Assembly (NCBI RefSeq): GCF_000833025.1
Contig: NZ_CP010817.1
Location: 1,426,001 to 1,490,000 of the forward strand
Origin: Myroides profundi
Lineage (GTDB): Bacteria > Bacteroidota > Bacteroidia > Flavobacteriales > Flavobacteriaceae
DNA length: 64,000 bases
Reading direction: 5' to 3'
Position numbers and translations under genes: made by a program. Numbering within the stretch: the stretch's first letter is position 1; each line of letters opens with the position of its first letter. Below are positions 1-8,925 of this stretch, piece after piece. The notes under the pieces are model-generated. The model saw only the letters and a list, made by a program, of their open reading frames with translations. It was not told the origin of the DNA and ran no database searches.

Positions 1-284
1 ATAATCTTTACTAATTTAAATGAAGGGTAAAATTAAAGTCATTTGTTAGAAATAACTAACTAAATTGAATAAAATTTATGTAATAATGCTATGTTATTGG
101 TTTAATGTTATTAATACATAGTTTTTATGTTTATAAAAGATTATAGTGTTTTTACGATATAGTTAGTTTAGAAAAAGGAAGAACAATAGAGACTGTACCA
201 AAGAGAATGAAGAAAGCTAAAATGACAAGTTTAATAAAGTTTAGAGTATTGAGATTTTATGTAGTAGAACCCACTTAAATACCC

Positions 285-292
285 TAATTTTG
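285..292 (+). promoter_or_regulatory. Bacteroidota -7 box upstream of rlmF
   Basis: TAATTTTG matches the Bacteroidota sigma-A -7 consensus TAnnTTTG and lies 17 bases before the rlmF ATG, so the leader would be very short. I see no convincing -33 TTG at the usual 19-21 base spacing. The rest of 1-284 holds no gene that I can support. Confidence 0.4.
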
Positions 293-309
293 CATGAAAT
301 ATCAAGATA

Positions 310-1218
310 ATGAAAGAAGCAAAGAAAACGCAGAAGAAACTACACCCACGTAATAAACATCAGGATTTATATGACTTTGATAAGTTAAAACAAGTGGTGC
401 CTGAGTTGGCAACTTTTATTATCAAGAATCCGTCAGGGATAGATACAATTGATTTTGCAAAACCTGAAGCAGTTGTTTTATTGAATAAAGCTATTCTGAT
501 GAAGGACTATAAGATGACGTATTGGGAGATGCCTAAGACGAATCTATGTCCTCCTATCCCAGGAAGAGCTGATTATATCCACTATATAGCAGATCTACTA
601 GCAGAGGGAAACAATGGAAAAGTACCTATAGGTAAGGGAGTGAAGATATTAGATCTAGGAATAGGAGCTAATGTGATATATCCTATTATAGGGGTGGCTG
701 AGTATGGATGGGAATTTGTGGGGTCTGAAGTAGATGTAGTGTCTGTGAAGACGGCTAGTCATATCGTAGAGAACAACCCTCATCTAAAGAGTCATATCAG
801 TATCCGTCAGCAACCTACTAAGCGAAATATATTAAAGAATATAATAGGAGAGAAGGAATACTTCGATGTAGTGATATGTAACCCTCCTTTCTTTAAGTCA
901 AGAGCTGAGGTGTTGGCTAAGACTACACAGAAGTTGAGAAACCTAGGTAAAGAAGTGGTGGGTAAACCAGTACAGAACTTCAGTGGGCAGAACAACGAGT
1001 TGTGGTGTGATGGTGGAGAACTTGCCTTTATCACTAATTACATTTATGAGAGTAAGCATTTTAAAAGACAGGCAGTATGGTTCACCACTTTAGTGTCTAA
1101 TAAAGATAACCTTAAACCTCTACAGTCATTATTAAAACGAAGTGAAACTAAAGAGGTTCGTATTATAAATATGGAACAAGGAAATAAGATAAGCCGCATT
1201 TTAGCGTGGAGATATTAA
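310..1218 (+). CDS. rlmF: 23S rRNA (adenine(1618)-N6)-methyltransferase RlmF
   Basis: A 302-residue SAM-dependent methyltransferase that would methylate N6 of A1618 in 23S rRNA. The SAM-binding glycine motif reads DLGIGANVIYPIIG (about residues 116-129). The catalytic N6-adenine motif is NPPFF, starting at N191, as in RlmF/YbiN. The N-terminus KKLHPRNKHQ is the usual RlmF opening (HPRN...Y.F..L). Length matches the family. The gene stands alone: a -7 box lies just upstream and a 14-bp stem terminator follows directly and also serves the convergent next gene. Family assignment is firm; activity is inferred from homology. Confidence 0.95.
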   Translation: MKEAKKTQKKLHPRNKHQDLYDFDKLKQVVPELATFIIKNPSGIDTIDFAKPEAVVLLNKAILMKDYKMTYWEMPKTNLCPPIPGRADYIHYIADLLAEGNNGKVPIGKGVKILDLGIGANVIYPIIGVAEYGWEFVGSEVDVVSVKTASHIVENNPHLKSHISIRQQPTKRNILKNIIGEKEYFDVVICNPPFFKSRAEVLAKTTQKLRNLGKEVVGKPVQNFSGQNNELWCDGGELAFITNYIYESKHFKRQAVWFTTLVSNKDNLKPLQSLLKRSETKEVRIINMEQGNKISRILAWRY

Positions 1219-1250
1219 TAACAAAGGATGCTATACAGCATCCTTTGTTA
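1219..1250. terminator. Bidirectional intrinsic terminator between rlmF and the NADAR gene
   Basis: A perfect 14-bp stem (1219-1232 with 1237-1250) with loop ATAC sits between two convergent genes. T-rich sequence follows on the plus strand and A-rich sequence precedes it, so it can stop transcription both ways. Confidence 0.85.
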
Positions 1251-1252
1251 TT

Positions 1253-1816
1253 TTATTTACTCATTATCATTTCTCTTACTTCCATTAAGGCAAAACCGAG
1301 TAAGTTTAGTCCATTCCATTTGACAGGAATATTTATTTTTTCATTATCCGCTGCTAAACCTACTCCCCATATGGAATCTACTGGACTAGCTTCTACTAAT
1401 ACTCTTTTTTTAGTATTGATTAGAAAGGTTTGAAGTTCTTTGTTTTGACTGAATTTATGATAGTTACCTTCTACCACGATACGATAACGATTAGTTACCC
1501 AAATATCTTCTCGAAAACCTCGTACTTCTCTTCCTAGGGCTTTCATCTCCATAGGACTTTTGGCATTCATAATGCGTTTATAGATTTCTTGATCATTGAA
1601 CAACAATGCTTTTTGTGCCATCATCCAATGTTCTGTCGAAGCATAAGACTGTCCATTGACCTCAAATCGACTAGGCCACCATTGGCTAAAGCACGCTGCT
1701 GTAATCTCTCCACTTTTGCTTTTCTGATGTCCCCAAAAGAAGATGTATTTAGATTTCTTTCCACTTTGGTACTCTTTTATATGTTTGTCTAGGCTATACT
1801 GTTGTTCGAACTCCAT
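1253..1816 (-). CDS. NADAR family protein (YbiA-like)
   Basis: A 187-residue NADAR-domain protein (formerly DUF1768). Characteristic segments are FWGHQKS near the N-terminus, the FSQWWPS..FEV.G..Y.S.EHWMMAQKA block, a central MEMKALGREVRGF, and C-terminal DSIWGVGL followed by WNGLNLLG.ALMEVR. Members of this family hydrolyse N-glycosidic bonds of riboflavin intermediates or remove ADP-ribose from nucleic acids. Which reaction this one performs cannot be told from sequence. It is a single cytoplasmic protein, convergent with rlmF, with its start close to the divergent lipoprotein gene. Confidence 0.9.
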   Translation of the reverse strand: MEFEQQYSLDKHIKEYQSGKKSKYIFFWGHQKSKSGEITAACFSQWWPSRFEVNGQSYASTEHWMMAQKALLFNDQEIYKRIMNAKSPMEMKALGREVRGFREDIWVTNRYRIVVEGNYHKFSQNKELQTFLINTKKRVLVEASPVDSIWGVGLAADNEKINIPVKWNGLNLLGFALMEVREMIMSK

Positions 1817-1910
1817 TGTTATTCTGAATTATGCTGTGTAAAAATAAGGAATCCTATTCTTTAGTAAATTGTTTATTTTAGCCGAAACCCAATCAACTAA
1901 TTATTAAAAA

Positions 1911-2267
1911 ATGAAATTAAAGAAAATAGTACAGTATTTTGCGATATGTACTTTATTGATGAGCTTTTTGGCTGCTTGTAGCAATGATGATAATTCATCT
2001 ATCACAAGAGAGAATAAACGTGTAAAAGTAGAATCTTATACTATGATGAAACCTATAGAGCCTTTTAAAGGGCAAGATGTGGAGCATTTAATATTATATA
2101 CCATGTCTGGTGAGATTTTAGATTATACACCATCTATAGAAGGATTTAAATATGAAGAAGGATATATGTACGTATTAGATATTACAAGAACTCATAATAA
2201 AGAGTTGATGGATACTAATTTTGAATATGTGTTAGTCAAATTAATTTCTAAAGAGAAAAAAGAATAA
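1911..2267 (+). CDS. Small exported lipoprotein, unknown function
   Basis: A 118-residue protein with a clear lipoprotein signal: basic start MKLKK, a hydrophobic stretch, then the lipobox LAAC with the lipidated Cys near residue 23, followed by SNDD. An acidic +2 region after the Cys is common for exported Bacteroidota lipoproteins. The mature part has no motif I recognise. It has its own terminator at 2292-2313 and looks monocistronic. Confidence 0.7.
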   Translation: MKLKKIVQYFAICTLLMSFLAACSNDDNSSITRENKRVKVESYTMMKPIEPFKGQDVEHLILYTMSGEILDYTPSIEGFKYEEGYMYVLDITRTHNKELMDTNFEYVLVKLISKEKKE

Positions 2268-2291
2268 ATAAGTGTAGATAGATATACTAGT

Positions 2292-2313
2292 AAGGATGCT
2301 GTAGAGCATCCTT
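2292..2313 (+). terminator. Intrinsic terminator of the lipoprotein gene
   Basis: A 9-bp stem AAGGATGCT/AGCATCCTT with loop GTAG, followed by a T7 run. Confidence 0.85.
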
Positions 2314-2445
2314 TTTTTGTTCAGTTAACTTTTTTGTTAGGAGTACTCTTTTTGTTATTAAAATAAAGAAAACAATATTTTCGCTACGGTATAGTTTTTG
2401 TTATTTTAAAAGTTAAATTTACTTTAACTTTTATAGATTGTTTTT

Positions 2446-4095
2446 ATGCGATTTTATATGATGAACATTCGCTTGTTTATACTATTGACAGCCCTTATTA
2501 TGGGTGGGTCTACTTGGGCTAAAAATAAGAAGCCCTCTTCTAAAACTCCTGAACCAGTCGAGACTGTTCGTACTGTTGTCGTAGTGATGGAGAAAACACC
2601 AGTGATTAACTTTAATGATACTTTATTTAATGTTTATGGTAATATAGGTTCTTTTACTTCTAAGCAACGTGCTAAATCAATAGAAGGAAAGATCGCTATG
2701 TTAGCTGAAGATTATTTATTCGAAGGAGATTCTATCAAATTAGCTGATACTGGAAACTATCTTAATCTGATGTATCAAAATGAGATTCTGATGAGTGTGG
2801 ATAGTATACAAGCAGCCCAAGAAAGCAAAAGTAAATTAGAAGCTGCGCAGTACTATAAAAAGCAGATTATCTCTGCTGTAGAATTACAACAACACAATAC
2901 TAGTTGGCAGCAAATCTTAATACAAGTAGCGGGGACAATAGCTATTATCATTGTAGAGTATTTTATTCTTAAAGGGATACGATATGTATATAGACGTTGC
3001 AAAGTAGCTATCTGGAGACAGAGAGGTAAGAAAATAAAAGGAATATTTGGTATCATAGATGACCAAAGAGCAATGCTAACGACTATCTCAATAGCGAAAG
3101 TTATTAAGCTAATTGTAGTGTTGATTTTCTTATATATTGGTCTGTTAGCAGTATTTAAGTTATTCCCGTATACCAAACATATTTCTGATCAATTGTTAGA
3201 ATATGTATTAACTCCTCTAAAGGCAGTAGGAAAGAGTGTTAAGGCTTATATGCCAAAACTGTTTACTATTATCGTTATTGTTGCAATATTTAAGTATGTG
3301 CAGAAGTTCGTTAGATCTTTAGCAGAAAAGATAGCTACTAATAAGATTACGATAAAAGGGTTTTATCCTGATTGGGCTTTTCCGACTTATAATCTGATTA
3401 GTGGACTGTTGTTTATTTTTATGTTTATCCTGATATTCCCTTATCTGCCAAATTCTGACTCTCAGATATTCCAAGGGGTGTCTGTATTTGCTGGTATTAT
3501 GTTATCTCTAGGGTCTACTTCTGTTATAGGAAACTTAGTTGCAGGTCTAGTGATTACTTATATGAGACCTTTTAAATTAGGGGATAGAATTAAGTTGGGT
3601 GAGTTCACTGGGGATGTATTAGAAAAGACAGCATTAGTGACAAGAATCAAGACTCCTAAGAATGAGGTAATCACAATTCCGAACTCTAATATTATGTCTG
3701 CTCAAACGGTTAACTATACGCAGTCAGCTAAAGAGCATGGGTTGATTCTTTATTTGACAATAGGGGCTGGTTATCATGTACCATGGCAAAAGGTTCATGA
3801 AATGTTATATGAGGTAGCAAATAGAACAGAGCATGTGTTAAAACGCCAAAAACCATTTATCTTGCAAGATCAGTTTAGGGATTTTTATGTTGATTATCAA
3901 TTGAATGTGTATATCAAAGAGGCGAAGTTATCAGCAAAGGTATATTCTGATTTGCGTCAACATGCACAAGATGTTTTTGCAGAAAATAATATTGAGATGG
4001 TCGCTCCTCACTATAGTATAAATCGTGTAGTAGATGGAGAAGACTCTACAGTTCCACCAAAGTATGTGAAGGAACAACCAGAGAAAAAGAATTAA
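2446..4095 (+). CDS. Mechanosensitive ion channel, MscS family
   Basis: A 549-residue protein with an N-terminal signal peptide (MMNIRLFILLTALIMGGSTWA), a soluble periplasmic region to about residue 150, several membrane segments between about 160 and 370, and the MscS core. The pore-lining helix and following beta domain are visible in SLGSTSVIGNLVAG..ITYMRPFKLGD and VTRIKTPKNEVITIPNSNIM. Such channels release solutes on hypo-osmotic shock. It is longer than minimal MscS because of the N-terminal extension, typical of Bacteroidota paralogs. The start could also be the downstream ATGATG at 2458. It ends in its own terminator. Confidence 0.9.
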   Translation: MRFYMMNIRLFILLTALIMGGSTWAKNKKPSSKTPEPVETVRTVVVVMEKTPVINFNDTLFNVYGNIGSFTSKQRAKSIEGKIAMLAEDYLFEGDSIKLADTGNYLNLMYQNEILMSVDSIQAAQESKSKLEAAQYYKKQIISAVELQQHNTSWQQILIQVAGTIAIIIVEYFILKGIRYVYRRCKVAIWRQRGKKIKGIFGIIDDQRAMLTTISIAKVIKLIVVLIFLYIGLLAVFKLFPYTKHISDQLLEYVLTPLKAVGKSVKAYMPKLFTIIVIVAIFKYVQKFVRSLAEKIATNKITIKGFYPDWAFPTYNLISGLLFIFMFILIFPYLPNSDSQIFQGVSVFAGIMLSLGSTSVIGNLVAGLVITYMRPFKLGDRIKLGEFTGDVLEKTALVTRIKTPKNEVITIPNSNIMSAQTVNYTQSAKEHGLILYLTIGAGYHVPWQKVHEMLYEVANRTEHVLKRQKPFILQDQFRDFYVDYQLNVYIKEAKLSAKVYSDLRQHAQDVFAENNIEMVAPHYSINRVVDGEDSTVPPKYVKEQPEKKN

Positions 4096-4110
4096 ATGTA
4101 GATGATATAT

Positions 4111-4138
4111 AAAAGCACTGAAATAACTCAGTGCTTTT
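4111..4138 (+). terminator. Intrinsic terminator after the MscS gene
   Basis: An 11-bp stem AAAAGCACTGA/TCAGTGCTTTT followed by G and a T run. Confidence 0.85.
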
Positions 4139-4210
4139 GTTTTTTAAGGTGGTATATAGAGGTAATTAAGTAGTGTTTCTGTATATTCGTTAGATAAAGT
4201 ATAAGCAACT

Positions 4211-5347
4211 ATGGAAGATATGAAAGTAGCAATAGTAGGAGCAGGTATAGCTGGACTGACTATGGGGATAGCTTTTAAAAAGGCTAATATTCCCTTTGTT
4301 ATCTACGAGTCTACAGAGAGAATTAAGCCTGTAGGAGCGGGTATCGCTATCGCTAATAATGCCATGCAGGTTTATAGACACTTAGGAGTGTCTGATCAAT
4401 TAACTCAGAAAGGTACGCGTATTTCTAAAGTGAGATTAACGGATATGAATTTGAATATACTGACACAATCAGATTTGATTGCTTTTGAACAGAAATATCA
4501 GTTGGTTAATATTGCAATACATAGAAGCGATTTGCACCATGTTTTGTTAGAAGAGGTGGGAATGGAGCATATTGTATTAAATAAGCGCTTAGAAGATATT
4601 AGTTTGGATGAAGGAGGACTTTATACACTTCGGTTTACAGATGGAAGTACTGCAACTCATGAATATGTAGTAGGTGCTGATGGTCTTCGCTCTCAAGTAA
4701 GACAAAATATATTTGGTGATTATCCTTTGAGAGATGCTAAACAGGTATGTTGGCGTGGTGTATTAGATATTGATTTATCTACGGATTACGACCATATTGC
4801 ATTAGAAGGATGGGGAAGGGGAGAACGCTTTGGCTTTGTCAAACTTGAAGGAAAACAGGTGTATTGGTATTTTCTAGTCAATGAGGATAAGTATCTTAAA
4901 AATCAAGACCTTTCTGTTCTTATTAAAGATTGTAGTCCGTTAGTTAAGGATATGATTATGCAGACTGCTGAGGCTGATATCTTTTTAAATAAGATATATG
5001 ATTTGCCTCTTATCCAGGAGTGGTCTAAGAATAAAGTGTGTATAATAGGAGATGCTGCACATGCTACTACACCGAATCTTGGACAAGGTGCTTGTCAAGC
5101 GATAGAGGATGTATATATTATCAGCAAACTATTAGAGAAGCATTCTTTAGTTGAAGCCTTTCATAAATTTACTTCTATTCGCCGTGAGAAAGTAATTCAG
5201 ATTGTTCGTGATAGTTGGCGTATGGGACAAGTATCCCAGTTTAGTAATCCACTCATCACTTCTGTTCGAAATATGGCTTTTCGATTTGCTCCTTCTTTCT
5301 TAAAAGATAAACAGATCAGCATGATGTTTGAATTACAAAAGGTATAA
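4211..5347 (+). CDS. FAD-dependent monooxygenase
   Basis: A 378-residue class A flavoprotein monooxygenase. The N-terminal Rossmann motif is VAIVGAGIAGLT, with the ribose-binding acidic residue in YEST. The middle DG motif region reads YVVGADGLRSQVR. The C-terminal FAD-phosphate motif is CIIGDAAHATTPNLGQGACQ. It resembles UbiH/salicylate hydroxylase-like enzymes. I compared it with TetX from memory: it lacks the TetX-specific segments, so I do not call it a tetracycline-inactivating enzyme. Substrate unknown. ATG 4220 is an alternative start. Monocistronic, with a terminator immediately after the stop. Confidence 0.85.
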   Translation: MEDMKVAIVGAGIAGLTMGIAFKKANIPFVIYESTERIKPVGAGIAIANNAMQVYRHLGVSDQLTQKGTRISKVRLTDMNLNILTQSDLIAFEQKYQLVNIAIHRSDLHHVLLEEVGMEHIVLNKRLEDISLDEGGLYTLRFTDGSTATHEYVVGADGLRSQVRQNIFGDYPLRDAKQVCWRGVLDIDLSTDYDHIALEGWGRGERFGFVKLEGKQVYWYFLVNEDKYLKNQDLSVLIKDCSPLVKDMIMQTAEADIFLNKIYDLPLIQEWSKNKVCIIGDAAHATTPNLGQGACQAIEDVYIISKLLEKHSLVEAFHKFTSIRREKVIQIVRDSWRMGQVSQFSNPLITSVRNMAFRFAPSFLKDKQISMMFELQKV

Positions 5348-5374
5348 AAGCGTTATAGGATATATAACGCTTTT
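5346..5374 (+). terminator. Intrinsic terminator after the monooxygenase
   Basis: A 12-bp stem AAAAGCGTTATA/TATAACGCTTTT followed by ATTTTTTT. It overlaps the stop codon region of the monooxygenase gene. Confidence 0.85.
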
Positions 5375-5726
5375 ATTTTTTTACTTTCCGATACAATAAT
5401 TCAGATCCTAGCATTCATAGGGGTTTACGCCGATTTTGCTTGCTTTTACACAACACTTTTTTCAAAATAATTCAAACGAAAATCAACTATGTTTTTTTAA
5501 CAGATTAAAGTGAAAGCATTACTGTTTTTGTTGAATAATTCTCAATGAAAAAACAAGTGGTTTTTACAACATATTCTATATCTCTAAGTTATCTAATTCA
5601 ACCTGTTTTTTTAGCAATAGTAAATTAATGAAGTACCTGTCGTATTGCATAGGATAAGTAATTAATTAATCTTGAAAAGTATATTTTTGCTTGTCCTATA
5701 CAAAACGTAAATCTATACCAATATTA
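5375..5726. other. AT-rich junction with no gene seen
   Basis: About 350 bases with no coding frame I can support. A possible -7 box TATTTTTG lies at 5692-5699. The stretch separates the last apparently native gene from the transposase relic and the tRNA-like sequence, so it may contain the scar of an insertion. Confidence 0.4.
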
Positions 5727-5882
5727 ATGCTAAATCTTCAAGCGTACTTAGATGAATTCGTTTATAAAATTAATAGAAGTTACTTTGGAAAAAGCTCTTT
5801 GATAGGTTTATTATTACCAATATTACCGCTCATGACAAATAATGGATATACATTTTTTATTTTTGAATATTTTAAAAAGTAG
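5727..5882 (+). pseudogene. IS1595-family (ISXO2-like) transposase C-terminal remnant
   Basis: The frame from the ATG at 5727 reads MLNLQAYLDEFVYKINRSYF and continues for about 30 residues. LQ.YLDEF..KINR.YF is the conserved C-terminal signature of ISXO2-like transposases, where the full proteins read close to HLQ.YLDEF.FRFNRR. The catalytic DDE part and the inverted ends are missing, so this is a relic, not an active element. The assignment rests on this one motif. Confidence 0.5.
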
Positions 5883-6113
5883 TGTATTGATTAATATATG
5901 TAATGTTGTTTTAAACTGTTAAATAGTGGTGTTATATATAGATGTTAAGTCTTTTTTTGGAGAATATGTAAGATTTTTAGATTGTTTGGAGTGTAAACTT
6001 ATATTGATTTTTTGTATTTTAACAAATATGAAGTTAAAAGCTTCTATTTTTATAAAGTACGTGTTTCGGTCATTTGTATGTAAAAAAGTCAATCTATATT
6101 TGCTGTACACAAA

Positions 6114-6191
6114 GAGGAAGTCGAATAAATTAGATAATTCATTGCATATATAGGTGTGAAATCCATGTGGGTTCGAACCCCACCTTCCTCT
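6114..6191 (+). tRNA. tRNA-like cloverleaf or degenerate tRNA, possible attachment site
   Basis: A 7-bp acceptor stem (GAGGAAG 6114-6120 with CTTCCTC 6184-6190), a 4-bp D stem (6123-6126 with 6137-6140), and a canonical T arm (stem GTGGG/CCCAC, loop TTCGAAC, 6167-6183) are all in order. The anticodon region (6141-6166) is 26 bases, about three too many. It gives no clean 7-base loop with U33, and the D loop lacks GG. I therefore cannot name an anticodon. It could be a decayed tRNA or a tRNA 3' end regenerated by integration. A T8 run follows. Confidence 0.35.
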
Positions 6192-6223
6192 TTTTTTTAT
6201 TATTTTATACAATCTTTCATATT

Positions 6224-6268
6224 ATGAATAGAAAGAAATTCTTACTAACAAGTTCCTTTTTTTTTTAG
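6224..6268 (+). other. Out-of-frame signal-peptide start of the following gene
   Basis: ATG at 6224 opens MNRKKFLLTSSFFF and then meets TAG at 6266-6268. If the T10 run (6257-6266) were one base longer, the frame would continue as FFFLGINFLRSATLTDARL and join the frame of the gene at 6409 with no further stop. The composite start looks like a real Sec signal peptide, which the 6409 start lacks. Confidence 0.6.
6257..6266 (+). repeat. Homopolymer T10 tract, candidate phase-variation switch
   Basis: Ten consecutive T at the 5' end of the RHS operon, inside a signal-peptide-like coding start. T11 (or T8) restores the full-length first gene; T10 stops translation at codon 15. Slippage in such tracts is a known on/off mechanism. 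A sequencing or assembly error in the homopolymer is the main alternative. Confidence 0.6.
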
Positions 6269-6408
6269 GAATTAACTTTTTAAGGTCTGCAACTTTAACA
6301 GATGCAAGGCTCTACCAAACTTCAAATAGTTTAAATATTAATCTTCTACTTAAACAAGCTGCTGATTTAAGAAATAAACGTTTAGAGAGTACTAAAGCTA
6401 GGAATCTT

Positions 6409-7644
6409 ATGTCTAGGCGTATGTTTTTTTCTAGTCCTAATAGTGGTGTTTCTAATGTTTATACGATATATGATCAAATTTTAGAGGACACTCCATCTGA
6501 AATAAGGGCATATAATGGTAAGCGAAAGCTTATTTTACAAGAAGGGCAAGATAATCGTAAGGTTATTGAAATGTATCGCCAAGGAGCTGAAAATTTAACT
6601 AATCATGCTCTATTAAAAGAGAGATTAGCAAAAGAATACTATAGAGTTTTATCTGGAAATAAAAGTGTTTTAAAAGACCTTCCTACGCCATATAATAATC
6701 CCAAAGATTTGTTGAAATCTATAAAAATGTTTTTAGAATCTGCAAAAGAACTAGATCAAGATAATAATCAAATAAGCATTCAATTAGACAAGTTAGAAGA
6801 ACTTAGTTCTTTAGGCTTTTTTTCTAGTGATTGTAGGGTTAACAAGCAAATCAAACAAAGAACAAAAGACTTAAGGATTCAAAGAAGACAGGAGATAGCA
6901 GCATTAGATAGTACTCAGCTTAGGAAGCAACTATCTAAAATAAAAAAAAGAATGTCTAATCTAGATAGAAAAAAGGATCAATTAATTACAGAGAAAAGAT
7001 ACATTAGAACTCTACAAAAGGAGAAAAAGTTTAAAGATTCAGTAGAGCAAGCTGTTCAATACTATACAAGAAATCCTAAAGATATTGATGGGCTTAAATT
7101 GGTTCGAATAACTCTTAAAAAAAATAAGAGGTTTGATTTATTAGAAACAATTGAAAGAGAAAATCAAAAGCATCAAAATTCTTTTTGGGCAAAACTTTCA
7201 TTAATAGATGTGTTACTTAAGCGAGTTGAAGTAAACAATAAAAAGAATTATTCAGAGATTGCTGACCTAATAGAAAAATTAAAGGATTCTGGTAGACTAA
7301 ATAGGGAGAAATATGAAATTAAATTCAGAGAAATTAGATTAAGTGTTCTTTCTAATCAATCACCTGAACAAAAGTTGTTGGAGGTAGGTGGTGAGCTAGT
7401 TGGAATAAGTAAAGCTTATAAAGTAGATAGATTCATACGTGAATGTGTCTATTATTTTGAGAATAAAAAAATGAGACATTATTCGATTATGACATTAAAT
7501 CTTGTTTTGAAATCAGATTTACTAGAGCAAGATAATGATAATCAATTATTAAGTCTTATTGAAGCACTCTCTGAGTTCAGAATATCAGATACAGAACAGG
7601 ATAAGAGTATACTACAATTAAGAGATAAACTTTTAAATTCATAA
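6409..7644 (+). CDS. Coiled-coil/TPR-like exported protein, first gene of RHS operon (N-terminus out of frame)
   Basis: A 411-residue frame rich in charged helices. About residues 150-230 look like coiled coil (LDRKKDQL...RTLQKEKKFKDS) and the C-terminal half resembles solenoid repeats. No enzyme motif is seen. The frame is open upstream to about 6265 without an ATG. Its likely true start is ATG 6224 in another frame across a T10 run, which would add a signal peptide and about 61 residues. It ends 5 bases before the sorting-domain gene, so these genes form one operon with the RHS protein. A role in exporting or holding that protein is only a guess. Confidence 0.6.
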   Translation: MSRRMFFSSPNSGVSNVYTIYDQILEDTPSEIRAYNGKRKLILQEGQDNRKVIEMYRQGAENLTNHALLKERLAKEYYRVLSGNKSVLKDLPTPYNNPKDLLKSIKMFLESAKELDQDNNQISIQLDKLEELSSLGFFSSDCRVNKQIKQRTKDLRIQRRQEIAALDSTQLRKQLSKIKKRMSNLDRKKDQLITEKRYIRTLQKEKKFKDSVEQAVQYYTRNPKDIDGLKLVRITLKKNKRFDLLETIERENQKHQNSFWAKLSLIDVLLKRVEVNNKKNYSEIADLIEKLKDSGRLNREKYEIKFREIRLSVLSNQSPEQKLLEVGGELVGISKAYKVDRFIRECVYYFENKKMRHYSIMTLNLVLKSDLLEQDNDNQLLSLIEALSEFRISDTEQDKSILQLRDKLLNS

Positions 7645-7649
7645 TAGTC

Positions 7650-8924
7650 ATGAGAAAAATTACTTTTCTTTCTATCATAACTTTTGTAATTCTTCTTTTT
7701 ACTATTAATAAGACTTTTGGTCAAATAGCTATTACAGAGGTTTATTACGATACTCCTTTCGATGAAGAATTCGATCTTATAAGAGTTACAGAAAATGGAA
7801 AAAAAACAATTAAATATAAACAAAAAGCACATCATTTAGGAGAGTTTATTGAATTGTATAATTACACAACAAGTGATATATCAATGGATGGTTGGGTTTT
7901 AATGGATGATGAGGGGGCTTTTGAATTTCCTAAAAATATAGTTATTAAGTCTGGAGATTTTTTAGTCTTAGCTTATAGAGATTTGAAAAATAAACCTGAT
8001 ATAGGTAATTATTTTCCTATTTTTTTTCCTACAACTAAAGGGAAAGAGTCTAAAATAATTTATCAAGATGCTATTATACTTAATAATACAGGTGAAGTAT
8101 TAACTCTTTATTCAAGTAAGTTTTTAGATTTAGATTTTAAAGATCCTAAATTTGGTTATCGTTCTAAAAACTTAATAAAAGTAGATCAGGTTTCTTGGTT
8201 GTTTAAACCAACAACTTCCCAAAGAAGTCCATGGAGTAACGCTTATCAAGATACGAATTATAAAGTTTTAGGTGATAGAAATTTCTATGCTCATAACTCA
8301 CTTCAATTGGTTGCTGATAAAAAATATAGTGAGATAAAAGCGACTCCGTTTACTTCTGGTTATTTACCAAAGATACGCTCTATTTTAGACACACCTTTAG
8401 CCAATGGTTTTAGGATTAATATTGCAAATATTGATTGGGGAATGCATGTTCAAGAGTTAGTTAATTATATAACCAAAACATCAATCCCCAAAATACAGCA
8501 AACCCCAAAGGGAACTTTTAATAAAGAGCAAATATGTTTTGTGTATGATACATCAGGTAATATGATAGGTGCAAAACCTTGCAATGTAGCTAGTAAGGCA
8601 AGTGCTATGGCGATGAAAAATACTCAATTACATGACCAAATGACTTTAGATAATTTATCAATAGAGGAAATTAAGAAACATGTTATAGTGTATCCTAATC
8701 CTACAGACGGAGTATTTAATGTAGTTTTTGAAAAGGAAATACAAGGTAAGATAGCTGAAGTGGAAGTGTTTAGTATGACAGGAGCTTTAGTTAAATCATC
8801 AATAATCACAAAAAAGGACACTAGTGTAAGTTATGATATATCAAATTATCCTACAGGAGTTTATATTGTAAAGTTTAAACTGATTTCGAATACTTCATTT
8901 AATGTAAATATATTAAAGAGATAA
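7650..8924 (+). CDS. Lamin-tail-domain protein with type IX secretion C-terminal sorting domain
   Basis: A 424-residue exported protein. A signal peptide ends near residue 24 (TINKTFGQ), followed by a lamin-tail-like domain (AITEVYYDTP, GEFIELYNYT, MDGWVLMDDEGAFEFP) at about 25-115. The last about 80 residues form a type A T9SS sorting domain: VYPNPTDGVFNV, EVFSMTGALVK, YPTGVYIVK, ending NVNILKR. The protein should be secreted or surface-anchored by T9SS. It lies 1 base from the RHS gene and so is probably co-expressed with it. Lamin-tail domains often accompany secreted nucleases and surface proteins of Bacteroidota; no catalytic motif is evident here. Confidence 0.8.
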   Translation: MRKITFLSIITFVILLFTINKTFGQIAITEVYYDTPFDEEFDLIRVTENGKKTIKYKQKAHHLGEFIELYNYTTSDISMDGWVLMDDEGAFEFPKNIVIKSGDFLVLAYRDLKNKPDIGNYFPIFFPTTKGKESKIIYQDAIILNNTGEVLTLYSSKFLDLDFKDPKFGYRSKNLIKVDQVSWLFKPTTSQRSPWSNAYQDTNYKVLGDRNFYAHNSLQLVADKKYSEIKATPFTSGYLPKIRSILDTPLANGFRINIANIDWGMHVQELVNYITKTSIPKIQQTPKGTFNKEQICFVYDTSGNMIGAKPCNVASKASAMAMKNTQLHDQMTLDNLSIEEIKKHVIVYPNPTDGVFNVVFEKEIQGKIAEVEVFSMTGALVKSSIITKKDTSVSYDISNYPTGVYIVKFKLISNTSFNVNILKR

Positions 8925-8925
8925 T

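Noticed and set aside
4211..5347. Possible tetracycline-inactivating TetX monooxygenase
   Set aside because: Shares only general FAD motifs; the TetX-specific segments I remember are absent.
5919..6212. Minus-strand frame of 97 codons ending in RGRWGSNPHGFHTY-like sequence
   Set aside because: It is the antisense reading of the tRNA-like T arm and acceptor; such frames are a common artefact over tRNA sequence.
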